A stretch of 64,000 bases of DNA, taken from contig NZ_JELR01000005.1 of the NCBI RefSeq assembly GCF_000708675.1, positions 124,001-188,000 on the forward strand. The letters are read 5' to 3'. This stretch comes from Microbulbifer sp. HZ11. Lineage in GTDB: Bacteria > Pseudomonadota > Gammaproteobacteria > Pseudomonadales > Cellvibrionaceae. The notes beneath the pieces are model-generated. The model saw only the letters and a list, made by a program, of their open reading frames with translations. It was not told where the DNA came from and did not search any database. Position numbers and translations under genes: made by a program. Shown piece by piece: positions 5,653 to 14,381 of the stretch; within the stretch, counting starts at the first letter, position 1, and the number at the start of each line of letters is the position of its first letter.

Positions 5653-6966
5653 CTACAGCTGTAAACGCAGATTACTCTCGATTTCCTCGATCAGTGTTGT
5701 CGGCACTTCCTGCTCGGTGGCCAGGCGGCGCCAGTGGGAGACCTGCTCGGTTACTTTATCCACAACGCTGTCGATTTTCCGCTTGCTAAACAGTGGGCTG
5801 ATGCTTTCCAGGCTGTAGATATCTTTTCGGGTAAATCCGTCCCGTTTGCCGTTCAGGCTCATCCAGTGGCTGTTTACCCAGCGGCTGCCCGGTTTGTAGC
5901 TGTATGCGAGGTCGTAGGCGGGGGCCAGTTGCCAGGTTTTTCCCTTGAGCTGGAAGGCAAAGTTCTTTGCGTGGTCGTCGTGGTTGCGCGCGACGATATT
6001 GAAGACCAGGCGGTGCAGCAGCTGTTCTGCGTCTCTGGCGGTGAGTTTGAGCTGGCGGGCGATGCCGAAGAGTTCGGCGTAGGAGTAGGAGCCCGGTACC
6101 TTGTAATCCACATGGGCGATGCCGTTCAGGGTCTGGATATGGATTTTGTCGTTGCCGTGGCGATCAAAGCGCTCCGTTACAAAGTGTCTGCGGTTGCCCT
6201 CGTGCAGTAAATGGCAGGGCATCATGTCGATCCCGCAGCGGGTGGCCATCTGGTGATAGACGTATTCCATGGCGCCGAACCCCATGGGGTCACCGAAGGT
6301 TTCCTGATTCTTGTTGTGTTCGCTGACGCCATCAAACTTCATCAGATAGTGGGTGAACCCGGCGGGCAGGTCTGTCTGGCCGGAGCGCACTTGGGTGAAG
6401 TCCTGGTTGAAGGCGAGTACGGCTTTGGGGCGGGCGCCGCCGGCGCTCATGCCAACGGAGAGCAGGGCGACCATGGCTTCCCGGTTCTCACCGTTCTTCT
6501 CCAGTTCAACCTGAAAGCCGGCGCGGCTGTCGAGTACTTCCTGGGCGATGGCGACCAGTTCGTCGATGGCGATATCCTGGGAGGCGTTGAGTTTTTTGAT
6601 GCGTGTGGCCGGGCTGTATTCCAGGGCGCCCATACCGCGCTTGCCGGTGTATTGCAGCCGCTGCAGTGGGGTAATGTCCTGGGGTTGTTTGCCCTGGGCG
6701 GCCATCCAGGCGTTGAGTACGGCATTGCCGAAATCGTCCGGGAGGGAATCGGCTATCAGGCCGGGGAGGCCGCGGAAGGTTTCAAAGCGCAATTCCGGGA
6801 AGCGATAGATGCGCCGCGCCAGGGGCATTTTAAGTGGTGAGAGTTCGATACCGGTGTCGATAAACGTGGGGTCGTATTCGAAGGCGCCGAGGCCGCTGTC
6901 GGTATCGAAGCTGACGGCGCCGGCGGTCTCGCCCTGATATTCGACGTTGATGACTTCCATTACCAT
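5653..6966 (-). CDS. hipA: HipA-family Ser/Thr kinase toxin
   Basis: The protein has 437 residues, full length for HipA. The flexible glycine-rich loop SAGGARPK (about 174-181) holds the serine equivalent to the autophosphorylation site. The catalytic loop RNHDDHAKNF (327-336) and the metal-binding PAYDL (349-353) are intact. HipA kinases phosphorylate a translation factor (glutamyl-tRNA synthetase in E. coli) and induce persistence. It is downstream of and overlaps hipB. Two start codons are possible: ATG 6966 (4 bp after AGGAAG) or ATG 6960, which makes a one-base TAATG overlap. It directly abuts the integron array but is not flanked by attC sites. Confidence 0.92.
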   Translation of the reverse strand: MVMEVINVEYQGETAGAVSFDTDSGLGAFEYDPTFIDTGIELSPLKMPLARRIYRFPELRFETFRGLPGLIADSLPDDFGNAVLNAWMAAQGKQPQDITPLQRLQYTGKRGMGALEYSPATRIKKLNASQDIAIDELVAIAQEVLDSRAGFQVELEKNGENREAMVALLSVGMSAGGARPKAVLAFNQDFTQVRSGQTDLPAGFTHYLMKFDGVSEHNKNQETFGDPMGFGAMEYVYHQMATRCGIDMMPCHLLHEGNRRHFVTERFDRHGNDKIHIQTLNGIAHVDYKVPGSYSYAELFGIARQLKLTARDAEQLLHRLVFNIVARNHDDHAKNFAFQLKGKTWQLAPAYDLAYSYKPGSRWVNSHWMSLNGKRDGFTRKDIYSLESISPLFSKRKIDSVVDKVTEQVSHWRRLATEQEVPTTLIEEIESNLRLQL

Positions 6967-7307
6967 TCCGCTTCCTCCCGGGTGTCTTCTTCACCCCCTT
7001 CCTCTTTACCGCGCTGGCCGGACGCCCGTTGGCGCTGTTTGCCCTGGAGCTTGGCGAGCTGGATGGGGGAGGGCGGCTGCGGCGGCAGGAAGTTGTCCAG
7101 TTGCTGGGTGAGTTCCAGGGCCTGGAGGATGGCGACCAGAACCTCCAGCTGGGCTTTGCCTTTTTCCGCGTTGAGCACCGCTTTGCGACTGACGCCGGCG
7201 CGCTCGCCGACTTCCTGCTGGGTCAGGTCCAGGTTCAGGCGCGCCTGCTTGAGTCGCTGGCCCAGCGCCCCGGCGATGGCGGCGGGCGATCTGCTGGTGT
7301 AGTCCAT
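6960..7307 (-). CDS. hipB: HipB-like Xre-family antitoxin/repressor
   Basis: The protein has 115 residues. Residues about 14-66 form an Xre/Cro helix-turn-helix (LGQRLKQARLNLDLTQQEVG, then AGVSRKAVLNAEKGK). A proline-rich hinge follows, then a highly charged, probably disordered tail (EEGGEEDTREEAEW), which in HipB-type proteins is a protease target. It would bind HipA and repress the operon. The ATG at 7307 is followed by the overlap with hipA, and a candidate operator lies about 37 bp upstream. Confidence 0.9.
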   Translation of the reverse strand: MDYTSRSPAAIAGALGQRLKQARLNLDLTQQEVGERAGVSRKAVLNAEKGKAQLEVLVAILQALELTQQLDNFLPPQPPSPIQLAKLQGKQRQRASGQRGKEEGGEEDTREEAEW

Positions 7308-7344
7308 GGGGTAGCCCTCAGGCTCGAAATCGTATCGATTGTGG

Positions 7345-7370
7345 TTAAGGTGCGCTTTATGGAACCTTAA
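7345..7370 (-). promoter_or_regulatory. candidate HipB operator upstream of hipBA
   Basis: A perfect inverted repeat TTAAGGT-N12-ACCTTAA lies 38-63 bp upstream of the hipB start codon. E. coli HipB also uses short dyads separated by a fixed spacer. A second, looser dyad (TAAAG...CTTTA, 7462-7485) lies further upstream and could be another site. Confidence 0.5.
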
Positions 7371-7541
7371 TGGGTTTATTTCACATTATGTGCCTATTTT
7401 AGGACTTTGTTAACATATATTTAATGTGCAGAAATGAGGATTTTACCGGAATTTTTAGTGTTAAAGTCCAAAAAATGGATCTTTATGGGCGTTGTGATGA
7501 ATAAGTTGAGGGTCCGCGGGCCGGTATTCTCCGCCCCCGCC

Positions 7542-7551
7542 GGGGAGGATG
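7542..7551 (+). promoter_or_regulatory. MalT-box-like site before the sugar transporter
   Basis: GGGGAGGATG matches the E. coli MalT box GGGGAKGAGG at nine of ten positions and keeps the GGAGGA core. Twenty bases downstream is GACAAT (7572-7577), a possible -10. The same 20-base spacing is found at the alpha-glucosidase promoter, and it places the box near -37.5. Confidence 0.5.
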
Positions 7552-7613
7552 GCCCCAATTGCCCCTGCTGAGACAATCCCCGCATAACCATAAGTCAGTC
7601 AGCGGTGATCCCA

Positions 7614-9185
7614 ATGTCTCAAAATCCATCCACGGCGGCGGTTGCCGGCGCCAAGCCTCAGTTGAGCTTCTGGCAGATCTGGAACATGTGTTTCGGGTTT
7701 CTCGGTATCCAGTTCGGTTTTGCCCTGCAGAACGCCAATGTCAGCCGAATCTTTCAGACCCTCGGGGCCGAAATCGACGATATCCCGGTGTTATGGGTGG
7801 CCGCACCGCTGACCGGTTTGCTGGTACAACCGCTGATCGGCTATTTCAGTGACCGCACCTGGACCGGCTTTGGCCGCCGCCGCCCGTTCCTGCTGGCCGG
7901 TGCCATTCTCTCTTCCATCGCCATCCTGTTTATGCCGCATTCGCCCACTTTGTGGATCGCTGCCGGCATGCTGTGGGTGATGGACGCCTCCATCAATGTG
8001 TCCATGGAGCCGTTCCGCGCACTGGTGGGCGATATGCTGCCACAGAAGCAGCGCTCCTTTGGTTACGCCTTGCAGAGCTTCTTTATTGGGGTGAGCTCGG
8101 TGGTGGCCTCGGCCATGCCGTGGATGCTGGCCAACTGGTTTGATGTCTCCAATACTGCGCCGGAGGGCGTGGTGCCGGATTCCGTGCGGATTTCCTTCTA
8201 TGTCGGTGGTATCGGTTTCCTGCTGGCGGTGCTGTGGAGCGTATTCCGCACCCGTGAATACAGCCCGGAGCAGCAGGCTGCGTTTGAGGCGGCGGAATCG
8301 CCCGAGCTGCAGGAACAGGCTCAGGAAGCCGAGCAGGATCACAGCGCCGGCTACCGCAAAATCGGCGGTGCCATGCTGCTGGTGGGGACCGCCTTTGCTG
8401 CATTCGTCTGGCAACAGGGGCTGGACCAGCAGCTGTACATTCTCGCCGGACTGATTGCCGGTCTTGGTGTGATGCAGCTGCTGGCGCTGGTATCGCGCGC
8501 CAAATCCGGCGGCGACAAGGGCATGCTGGAAGAGATCGTCTCCAACCTCTACGCCATGCCCGATGCCATGAAACGCCTGGCCTGGGTACAGTTTTTCTCC
8601 TGGTTTGCGCTGTTTGCCATGTGGATCTACACCACTGCTGCGGTCACCAGTTTTCACTTCGGCACCAGCGAAGTGACCTCTCAGGCCTACAATGACGGCG
8701 CCGACTGGGTGGGTATTCTGTTCGCCACCTATAACGGTTTTGCCGCCCTCGCTGCACTGCTGATTCCGGTGATGGCCCGCAGTCTCGGCATGCGTCTGTC
8801 CCACAGCCTGAACCTGGCCTTGGGTGGTCTTGGCCTGCTGTCTTTCCTGTTTATCCGCGACCCGCAGTGGCTGCTGCTGCCAATGCTGGGTGTGGGCTTT
8901 GCCTGGGCATCGATCCTGTCACTGCCCTACGCCATGCTCTCCACCCATGTATCCACACGCAAGATGGGCGTGATGATGGGCATCTTCAACGGCTTTATCG
9001 TGATTCCACAGCTACTCGCCGCCAGCGTACTGGGCTTTGTACTGCGCACCTTCTTCGACAACGAAGCCATTTACGCGCTGGTTCTGGGCGGTGCCAGCTG
9101 GCTGCTGGCGGCGGTGTGTGCTCTGCGGGTCAGCGAGCCGAAAGCGGCCGAAACCGACGGTGACCTGGCCCAGGCCGAAGGCTGA
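7614..9185 (+). CDS. GPH/SLC45-type sugar:cation symporter (MFS)
   Basis: The protein is about 523 residues with 12 predicted membrane helices. The loop GYFSDRTWTGFGRRRPFLLAGA is the hallmark between helices 2 and 3 in the SLC45/sucrose-maltose transporter group of MFS. There is a large charged cytoplasmic loop in the middle (SPEQQAAFEAAESPELQEQ). The likely substrate is maltose or another alpha-glucoside, supported by the MalT-like box upstream and by GH13 and malT genes in the window. An in-frame GTG at 7605 is the alternative start. A terminator follows at 9245. The substrate is inferred. Confidence 0.88.
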   Translation: MSQNPSTAAVAGAKPQLSFWQIWNMCFGFLGIQFGFALQNANVSRIFQTLGAEIDDIPVLWVAAPLTGLLVQPLIGYFSDRTWTGFGRRRPFLLAGAILSSIAILFMPHSPTLWIAAGMLWVMDASINVSMEPFRALVGDMLPQKQRSFGYALQSFFIGVSSVVASAMPWMLANWFDVSNTAPEGVVPDSVRISFYVGGIGFLLAVLWSVFRTREYSPEQQAAFEAAESPELQEQAQEAEQDHSAGYRKIGGAMLLVGTAFAAFVWQQGLDQQLYILAGLIAGLGVMQLLALVSRAKSGGDKGMLEEIVSNLYAMPDAMKRLAWVQFFSWFALFAMWIYTTAAVTSFHFGTSEVTSQAYNDGADWVGILFATYNGFAALAALLIPVMARSLGMRLSHSLNLALGGLGLLSFLFIRDPQWLLLPMLGVGFAWASILSLPYAMLSTHVSTRKMGVMMGIFNGFIVIPQLLAASVLGFVLRTFFDNEAIYALVLGGASWLLAAVCALRVSEPKAAETDGDLAQAEG

Positions 9186-9244
9186 GTAACTGCTGAGTCC
9201 TCAACGTCTTCTTTGATGTCGCTGATCGATGTCATCTTCCGTTT

Positions 9245-9267
9245 GCCCCGCTGGTCGGGGCTTTTTT
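9245..9267 (+). terminator. rho-independent terminator
   Basis: The stem GCCCCG/CGGGGC with loop CTGGT is followed by six T residues, 60 bp after the transporter stop codon. Confidence 0.85.
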
Positions 9268-9388
9268 GTGCCGGTTAGTGGCATGACCGCGCAGCAGAAT
9301 ATTTGCTGGAAATACGGTAGGATTTACAGGCTTTGCTGCGAGAAAAGTGCATTTTTCCGATAATAATTTTAAAAAGGTGAGTCTGGTG

Positions 9389-11368
9389 ATGATTTCCTGG
9401 TTGGCGCGATGCCACATTCTCAGGCCTGTGGTGGGCCTGATGCTCTCTCTATTCCTTGTGTCCCCTGGGGTCGCGAAAACGAATGAACTGACCGCCAAAG
9501 ACTATGGTGCCCTGCCAAAAGTCAGCATGCTGACGGTGTCCCCCAGCGGCGAACGCATTGCCTTCCGCATGACCGGGGAAAACGACTCTGATATCGCCAT
9601 CGTGATGTCGCTTGCGGACGGCAAGCGATTGAGCGCTTTGAACCTCTCTGAAATAACCCCGGAATCCATCTATTTCGCCAATGAGAACGAGCTCATTCTG
9701 GTGGCGTCGAATGTGCGCAAGTTGTGGGGATTTCGCGGCAAGCTGGATTTGAGTACTGCTTACGCTTTTAACGTGGCAGACGGCGAGGTGCGTCAGCTGT
9801 TGACCCCGGGAGACGTGATCTATGCGGGGCAGACCGGGCTCGGCAGTATTGTGGGGCTCTCGCCCGATAATAAGTACGCCTATATGCCGGCGTATGTGCC
9901 CGACAGCAAGAACGATCAGAGCCCGCGCAAGTCACTGCTACGGGTCGAACTGGATAGCCCGCGCTACCCCCGGGTACATTTCAAGGGGCGCTCGTCCTCC
10001 TGGGATTTCTTCGTGGACAACAAGGGCGAGGTGATCGCCCACGAGTTGTTCGATAACAAACGCAACCTGCACCGTATGCTCGCGCGCCACGGTGATGAAT
10101 GGAAAGAGATTTACCGCAAGGAAACGTCGGTCCCGTCGATCAGTTTTATGGGACTGACTCCGGATCGCGAGTCACTGATCGCCATCGCAAATAATGGTGA
10201 AACCAATCGCAACGACTTTTACACCTTGTCACTGATCACCGGCGAATTCGCAAACCTGGGTTTCGGTCGGGAAGATGCGGATGTGGAATACACCTACACC
10301 AGTCTGGACCGCCGAGTGTGGGGGGTGCGCTACTCCGGTTTTACCCCGAGTTACCGGTTCTTTGATCCGGCGCTGGATCAGCGGATGCAGGATATTCAGG
10401 CACAGTTTGCCGGACACTCGGTGTGGCTGCGTGACTGGAGCGCAGATTGGGAGCATCTGGTGGTGTACGTGGAGGGCTCGCAGGTGGCCGGGGATTACTA
10501 CCTGTTCCCGAAAGAGGGCAGCCCGGTACTGCTGGCTTCCGCCAGGCCTCAGATCAGCAGTGAGCAGATTCATCCCATCGCGACCATGAATTTCAAAGCC
10601 CGCGATGGTTTGGTGATTCCCACATTGCTTACCTTGCCGCGTACCAGGATGGACAACCTGAAAAACCTGCCCGCGGTGATTCTCCCCCACGGCGGTCCCG
10701 CGGCCTATGATCGCGTCAGCTTTGACTGGCTGGCCCAGGCGCTGGCCAATCGTGGATATCTGGTTGTACAGCCGCAGTTCCGGGGGTCCACCGGTTTTGG
10801 CCTCGACCATCATCTGGCGGGGAGCGGTGAATGGGGTGTGAAAATGCAACATGACGTCACCGACTCGGTGGATACTCTGGTACGTAAGGGCATCATAGAT
10901 CCGCAGCGGGTGTGTATTGCCGGCATGAGTTACGGCGGATATGCAGCGCTGGCGGGCGGGGCATTTACCCCTGAAAAATACCGCTGTGTGGTCTCCGTCA
11001 ATGGAGTGAGTGACCTGGAGCAGATGTTGCGGGGAGAAAGGCGCGATCACGGGAAAAATCACTGGGTCGTCAGCTACTGGGAAGAAAGCATGGCCCGCGG
11101 TGAAGCGGACAAGGATCGCTTGCGCACGGTGTCCCCGGCGCGATTTGCGGAGAACTTCCAGGCACCGGTGCTGCTGATTCACGGGGAGGACGATGTAACC
11201 GTGCCGATACGGCAGTCTGAATACATGCACAAGCAGCTCAAGCGCAAGAAAAAAGCTGTAGAGTTTCTGGAGTTAAAGGACGAGACTCACTACCTCTCCA
11301 CAGGAACCGCGCGCGTGCAGACGGCAGAGGCCATCGTCGCCTTTATCGATGAGCATCTGCAGCCTTGA
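9389..11368 (+). CDS. secreted S9-family prolyl oligopeptidase-like peptidase
   Basis: The protein is about 659 residues with an N-terminal signal peptide (LMLSLFLVSPGVAKT). A beta-propeller fills the first two thirds and an alpha/beta-hydrolase domain the last third. The catalytic Ser is in GMSYGGYA, the Asp in HGEDDVTVP and the His in DETHYLS. S9 enzymes of this type cleave di- or oligopeptides in the periplasm. I chose the ATG at 9389 because AAGGTGAG sits 9-10 bp upstream and the signal peptide then starts normally; an ATG at 9347 is in frame but lacks a ribosome site. It appears to be a single-gene unit. Confidence 0.92.
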   Translation: MISWLARCHILRPVVGLMLSLFLVSPGVAKTNELTAKDYGALPKVSMLTVSPSGERIAFRMTGENDSDIAIVMSLADGKRLSALNLSEITPESIYFANENELILVASNVRKLWGFRGKLDLSTAYAFNVADGEVRQLLTPGDVIYAGQTGLGSIVGLSPDNKYAYMPAYVPDSKNDQSPRKSLLRVELDSPRYPRVHFKGRSSSWDFFVDNKGEVIAHELFDNKRNLHRMLARHGDEWKEIYRKETSVPSISFMGLTPDRESLIAIANNGETNRNDFYTLSLITGEFANLGFGREDADVEYTYTSLDRRVWGVRYSGFTPSYRFFDPALDQRMQDIQAQFAGHSVWLRDWSADWEHLVVYVEGSQVAGDYYLFPKEGSPVLLASARPQISSEQIHPIATMNFKARDGLVIPTLLTLPRTRMDNLKNLPAVILPHGGPAAYDRVSFDWLAQALANRGYLVVQPQFRGSTGFGLDHHLAGSGEWGVKMQHDVTDSVDTLVRKGIIDPQRVCIAGMSYGGYAALAGGAFTPEKYRCVVSVNGVSDLEQMLRGERRDHGKNHWVVSYWEESMARGEADKDRLRTVSPARFAENFQAPVLLIHGEDDVTVPIRQSEYMHKQLKRKKKAVEFLELKDETHYLSTGTARVQTAEAIVAFIDEHLQP

Positions 11369-11491
11369 TTTGGGATTCTGATCAGGTGAGGAGTCGCAGT
11401 TTTTGCCACTGTTACTGCTCACCGGATCACTTCCTTTGTCCAAATGTTGGGGGCACGTATTGAATACAGTTTTCGCCTGCCCTTGCGGTAC

Positions 11492-12538
11492 CTAACCGTC
11501 TTCCCCCACCCGTACCACCAGCTTGCCAAAGTTCTTACCTTCCAGCATTCCGGCAAAGGCTTCCGGTGCCTGTTCCAGGCCTTCGACAATCTGTTCGCGG
11601 TATTTGATTTTGCCCTTGGCGTACCAGTCTGACATCTGCTGGTAAAACTCGTCATAGCGGTGGCCGTAGTCATCAAAGATGATGAAGCCCTGCATTTTCA
11701 GGCGCTTGGTCAGAATCATGCCCATCAGCAGTCCGAGGCGGTCGGGCCCCTCGGGCAGATTGGTGGCGTTGTACTGGGATACCAGTCCGCATACCGGTAC
11801 TCGTGCGCCGGTATTCAGTAGCGGCAACACGCCGTCCAGTACCTTGCCGCCGACGTTTTCGTAGTAGACATCGATCCCATCCGCGCAGGCGGATGCCAGT
11901 TGCTGGTCAAAGTCTGACGCGTAGTGATCAATACAGGCATCGAACCCCAGCTCTTCCACTGCGAAGCGACACTTCTCCGGGCCGCCGGCCACACCGACAG
12001 CCCGGCAGCCTTTCAGTTTGGCGATCTGACCGACGGTGGCGCCCACTGGCCCGGTGGCGGCAGCGACGGCGACGGTCTCGTTTTCTTTGGGTGCGCCGAT
12101 GTCCAGCAGGCCCATATAGGCGGTGAACCCGGGCATGCCGAGTAGGCCGAGAGCGAGTGAGGGCTGCTTGGGGTTTTTGCCCAGGTTGATCAGCATGGTG
12201 CCGTCCGACAGGGCGTAATCCTGCCAGCCGCAGGTGTAGGAAAGCACCCAGTCGCCTTCGGCAAAACCGTCCAGGCGGGACTCCATCACGCGGTTGACGG
12301 TGCCGCCCACCATCACATCATCAATAGCCACTGGCTCCGCGTAAGACGGTGCGTCGCTCATGCGGCCGCGCATATACGGGTCCAGCGACAGGAAAACGGT
12401 GCGCAGCAACACCTGGCCCTCGCCGGGCTGCGGGATCTCGCTCTGCTCCAGGCGGAAGTTGTCGCTACCGGGGGCACCCTCGGGGCGGGAAGCGAGAACG
12501 AGGCGGCGGTTGTGCTCGCTGGATTGGTTGAGGTCCAT
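11492..12538 (-). CDS. NADPH-dependent zinc-free MDR oxidoreductase (CurA-like)
   Basis: The protein has 348 residues and belongs to the medium-chain reductase superfamily, leukotriene B4 dehydrogenase/CurA branch. SLDPYMRGRMSD near residue 55 is diagnostic. The cofactor loop appears as AAATGPVGATVGQIAK and the substrate-site YENVGG is present. It would reduce alpha,beta-unsaturated ketones or aldehydes with NADPH in the cytoplasm. It is convergent with the S9 peptidase gene and has no linked pathway genes. Confidence 0.92.
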   Translation of the reverse strand: MDLNQSSEHNRRLVLASRPEGAPGSDNFRLEQSEIPQPGEGQVLLRTVFLSLDPYMRGRMSDAPSYAEPVAIDDVMVGGTVNRVMESRLDGFAEGDWVLSYTCGWQDYALSDGTMLINLGKNPKQPSLALGLLGMPGFTAYMGLLDIGAPKENETVAVAAATGPVGATVGQIAKLKGCRAVGVAGGPEKCRFAVEELGFDACIDHYASDFDQQLASACADGIDVYYENVGGKVLDGVLPLLNTGARVPVCGLVSQYNATNLPEGPDRLGLLMGMILTKRLKMQGFIIFDDYGHRYDEFYQQMSDWYAKGKIKYREQIVEGLEQAPEAFAGMLEGKNFGKLVVRVGEDG

Positions 12539-12825
12539 AGGGCGTTCTCCAATATGGTTGAGATAGGGATTACGGGTTGATGATTGGGGGTTGATGTTTG
12601 GAGGCCTTTTCCGGAAATTAATTCCATCGAGGCGCTGCAGGGAGCAATAATCGGCTAGGCCGCGGGTGTCCGCCCCAGGTCGCTCCGGTAAGCGCTATCC
12701 GGGCTCTTAGGTAAGGTAGTGCCTTCGTCTGAGGCGCGGTAATTTTCTGGGGTTGGGGGCGGCAATATTTGAGATCCGGCCCGTAGTGCGCGAGCATTGC
12801 GTACTTTTGGCTGACTCTCTTTCCC

Positions 12826-14205
12826 ATGAATTTTCTCGAATCCCTAGAATCTGCCCTCAATACCTTCGTCGCCTACGCTTGGGGGACTCCGTTACTGGTA
12901 CTGCTGGTGGGCGGAGGCCTGTTCCTGCTGGTCAGCTCTCGTGCGCGCCCCTATCGCCACCTAGGACACAGTATCGATCTGCTGCGGGGTAAGTACGACA
13001 ACCCCGATGATCCCGGCCAGGTTCCTCATCGCCAGGCGCTGTCTACGGCGCTGTCTGGCACCCTCGGGCTCGGCAATATTGCCGGCGTTGCCATCGCCAT
13101 CAGCACTGGTGGTCCCGGCGCCATCTTCTGGATGTGGATAACCGCGCTGGTGGGCGTGGCCACCAAGTTCTACACCGCTACCCTGTCGGTGATGTACCGC
13201 GGCCGTGACAGCAATGGGGAAATTCAGGGCGGCCCCATGTATGTGATCCGCGAAGGGCTGGGGAAGCGTTGGCAACCGCTGGCCTACCTGTTTGCCATTG
13301 CCGGCCTCGGTGGCCTGCTGCCTTCCTTTCAGTCTAATCAGACAGTGCAGTTGCTGCGGGTCTCATTCGCCGAACCCCTGGGCTGGGTAAGTGCGGACAA
13401 TGCATTTCTGTTTGATCTGGGGCTCGGTGTGCTGCTCGCCGTCGCGGCGCTGGTGGTGATTGTGGGGCGTATCCAGCGTATTGGCCGCTTTGCGGTGCGT
13501 ATCGTGCCGGCGATGGTGATTTTCTATCTGTTGCTGACCCTCGGAGTCATTGGATATTTCTGGCAGGAAGTTCCCGCCGCATTCGCGCTGATTTTAACCG
13601 ACGCTTTTTCCGGTGAAGCTGTGGCCGGTGGGGTACTGGGCACGGTGATAGCCACGGGCATCAGCCGCGGGGCATTCTCCAATGAAGCGGGCATCGGCAC
13701 CGAGTCTCTCGCACACGGCGCTGCGAAAACCACCGAGCCGGTGCGCGAGGGCGTGGTGGCCATGGTTGGGCCGATCGTGGACACCCTGATTATCTGCACC
13801 TGTACCGCGCTGGTGATTATGCTCACCGGAGTGTGGCAGCAGGGCGAGGGCATCGAGGGGGTATCACTGACGGCAAATGCGTTCAGCAGTGTGTTTGGCG
13901 GCTGGGGCCCGCTATTGCTGTTGATCATGGTGGTGCCGCTGGCCTTCAGCACCATCGTTACCTTCTGGTATTACGGCATGAAATGTTTTGTGTTTCTGTT
14001 TGGCGCCCGCTTCCAGGTCCTGTACACGGCTCTTTATCTGCTGCTGATTGTGTTGGGTGCGGTGCTGTCGTTGAATATCGTCAACAGTCTGATTATCGGT
14101 ATGTACGCGGTGATGGCGATACCCACTATGGTCTCCACGCTGCTGTTGTCCGGTCGGGTGAACCGGGCGGCGCACGATTATTTTGTGAAGACTCCAGGCG
14201 TCTGA
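12826..14205 (+). CDS. AGCS-family alanine/glycine:cation symporter
   Basis: The protein has 459 residues with about ten membrane helices. SGTLGLGNIAGVAIAISTGGPGAIFWMW and GAFSNEAGIGTESLAHGAAKT are the two signature regions of sodium:alanine symporters. It imports alanine or glycine with sodium, which suits a marine host. The ATG at 12826 has a weak ribosome site. It is a single gene, with a GGGTGC/GCACCC hairpin just after the stop. Confidence 0.92.
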   Translation: MNFLESLESALNTFVAYAWGTPLLVLLVGGGLFLLVSSRARPYRHLGHSIDLLRGKYDNPDDPGQVPHRQALSTALSGTLGLGNIAGVAIAISTGGPGAIFWMWITALVGVATKFYTATLSVMYRGRDSNGEIQGGPMYVIREGLGKRWQPLAYLFAIAGLGGLLPSFQSNQTVQLLRVSFAEPLGWVSADNAFLFDLGLGVLLAVAALVVIVGRIQRIGRFAVRIVPAMVIFYLLLTLGVIGYFWQEVPAAFALILTDAFSGEAVAGGVLGTVIATGISRGAFSNEAGIGTESLAHGAAKTTEPVREGVVAMVGPIVDTLIICTCTALVIMLTGVWQQGEGIEGVSLTANAFSSVFGGWGPLLLLIMVVPLAFSTIVTFWYYGMKCFVFLFGARFQVLYTALYLLLIVLGAVLSLNIVNSLIIGMYAVMAIPTMVSTLLLSGRVNRAAHDYFVKTPGV

Positions 14206-14381
14206 TTGCCCGGGTGCACGGGCACCCCTGTGCCATACTTTTTAAGGAACCTCTGGCAACCTTTGGTAAAACGGGCCTGCTCAGTGGTTCCCTCGGCTCG
14301 CGAGTGTGGGCGCAGGTATCCAGGAAGGATACATCCGGGAAGTAGAGGTGCCATTGCACCGGGTAGTAGGGATGCTCGACC

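Noticed and set aside
5435..7600. A missing integron integrase hidden in this stretch
   Set aside because: The only genes here are hipA and hipB; no tyrosine recombinase motif is visible in any frame.
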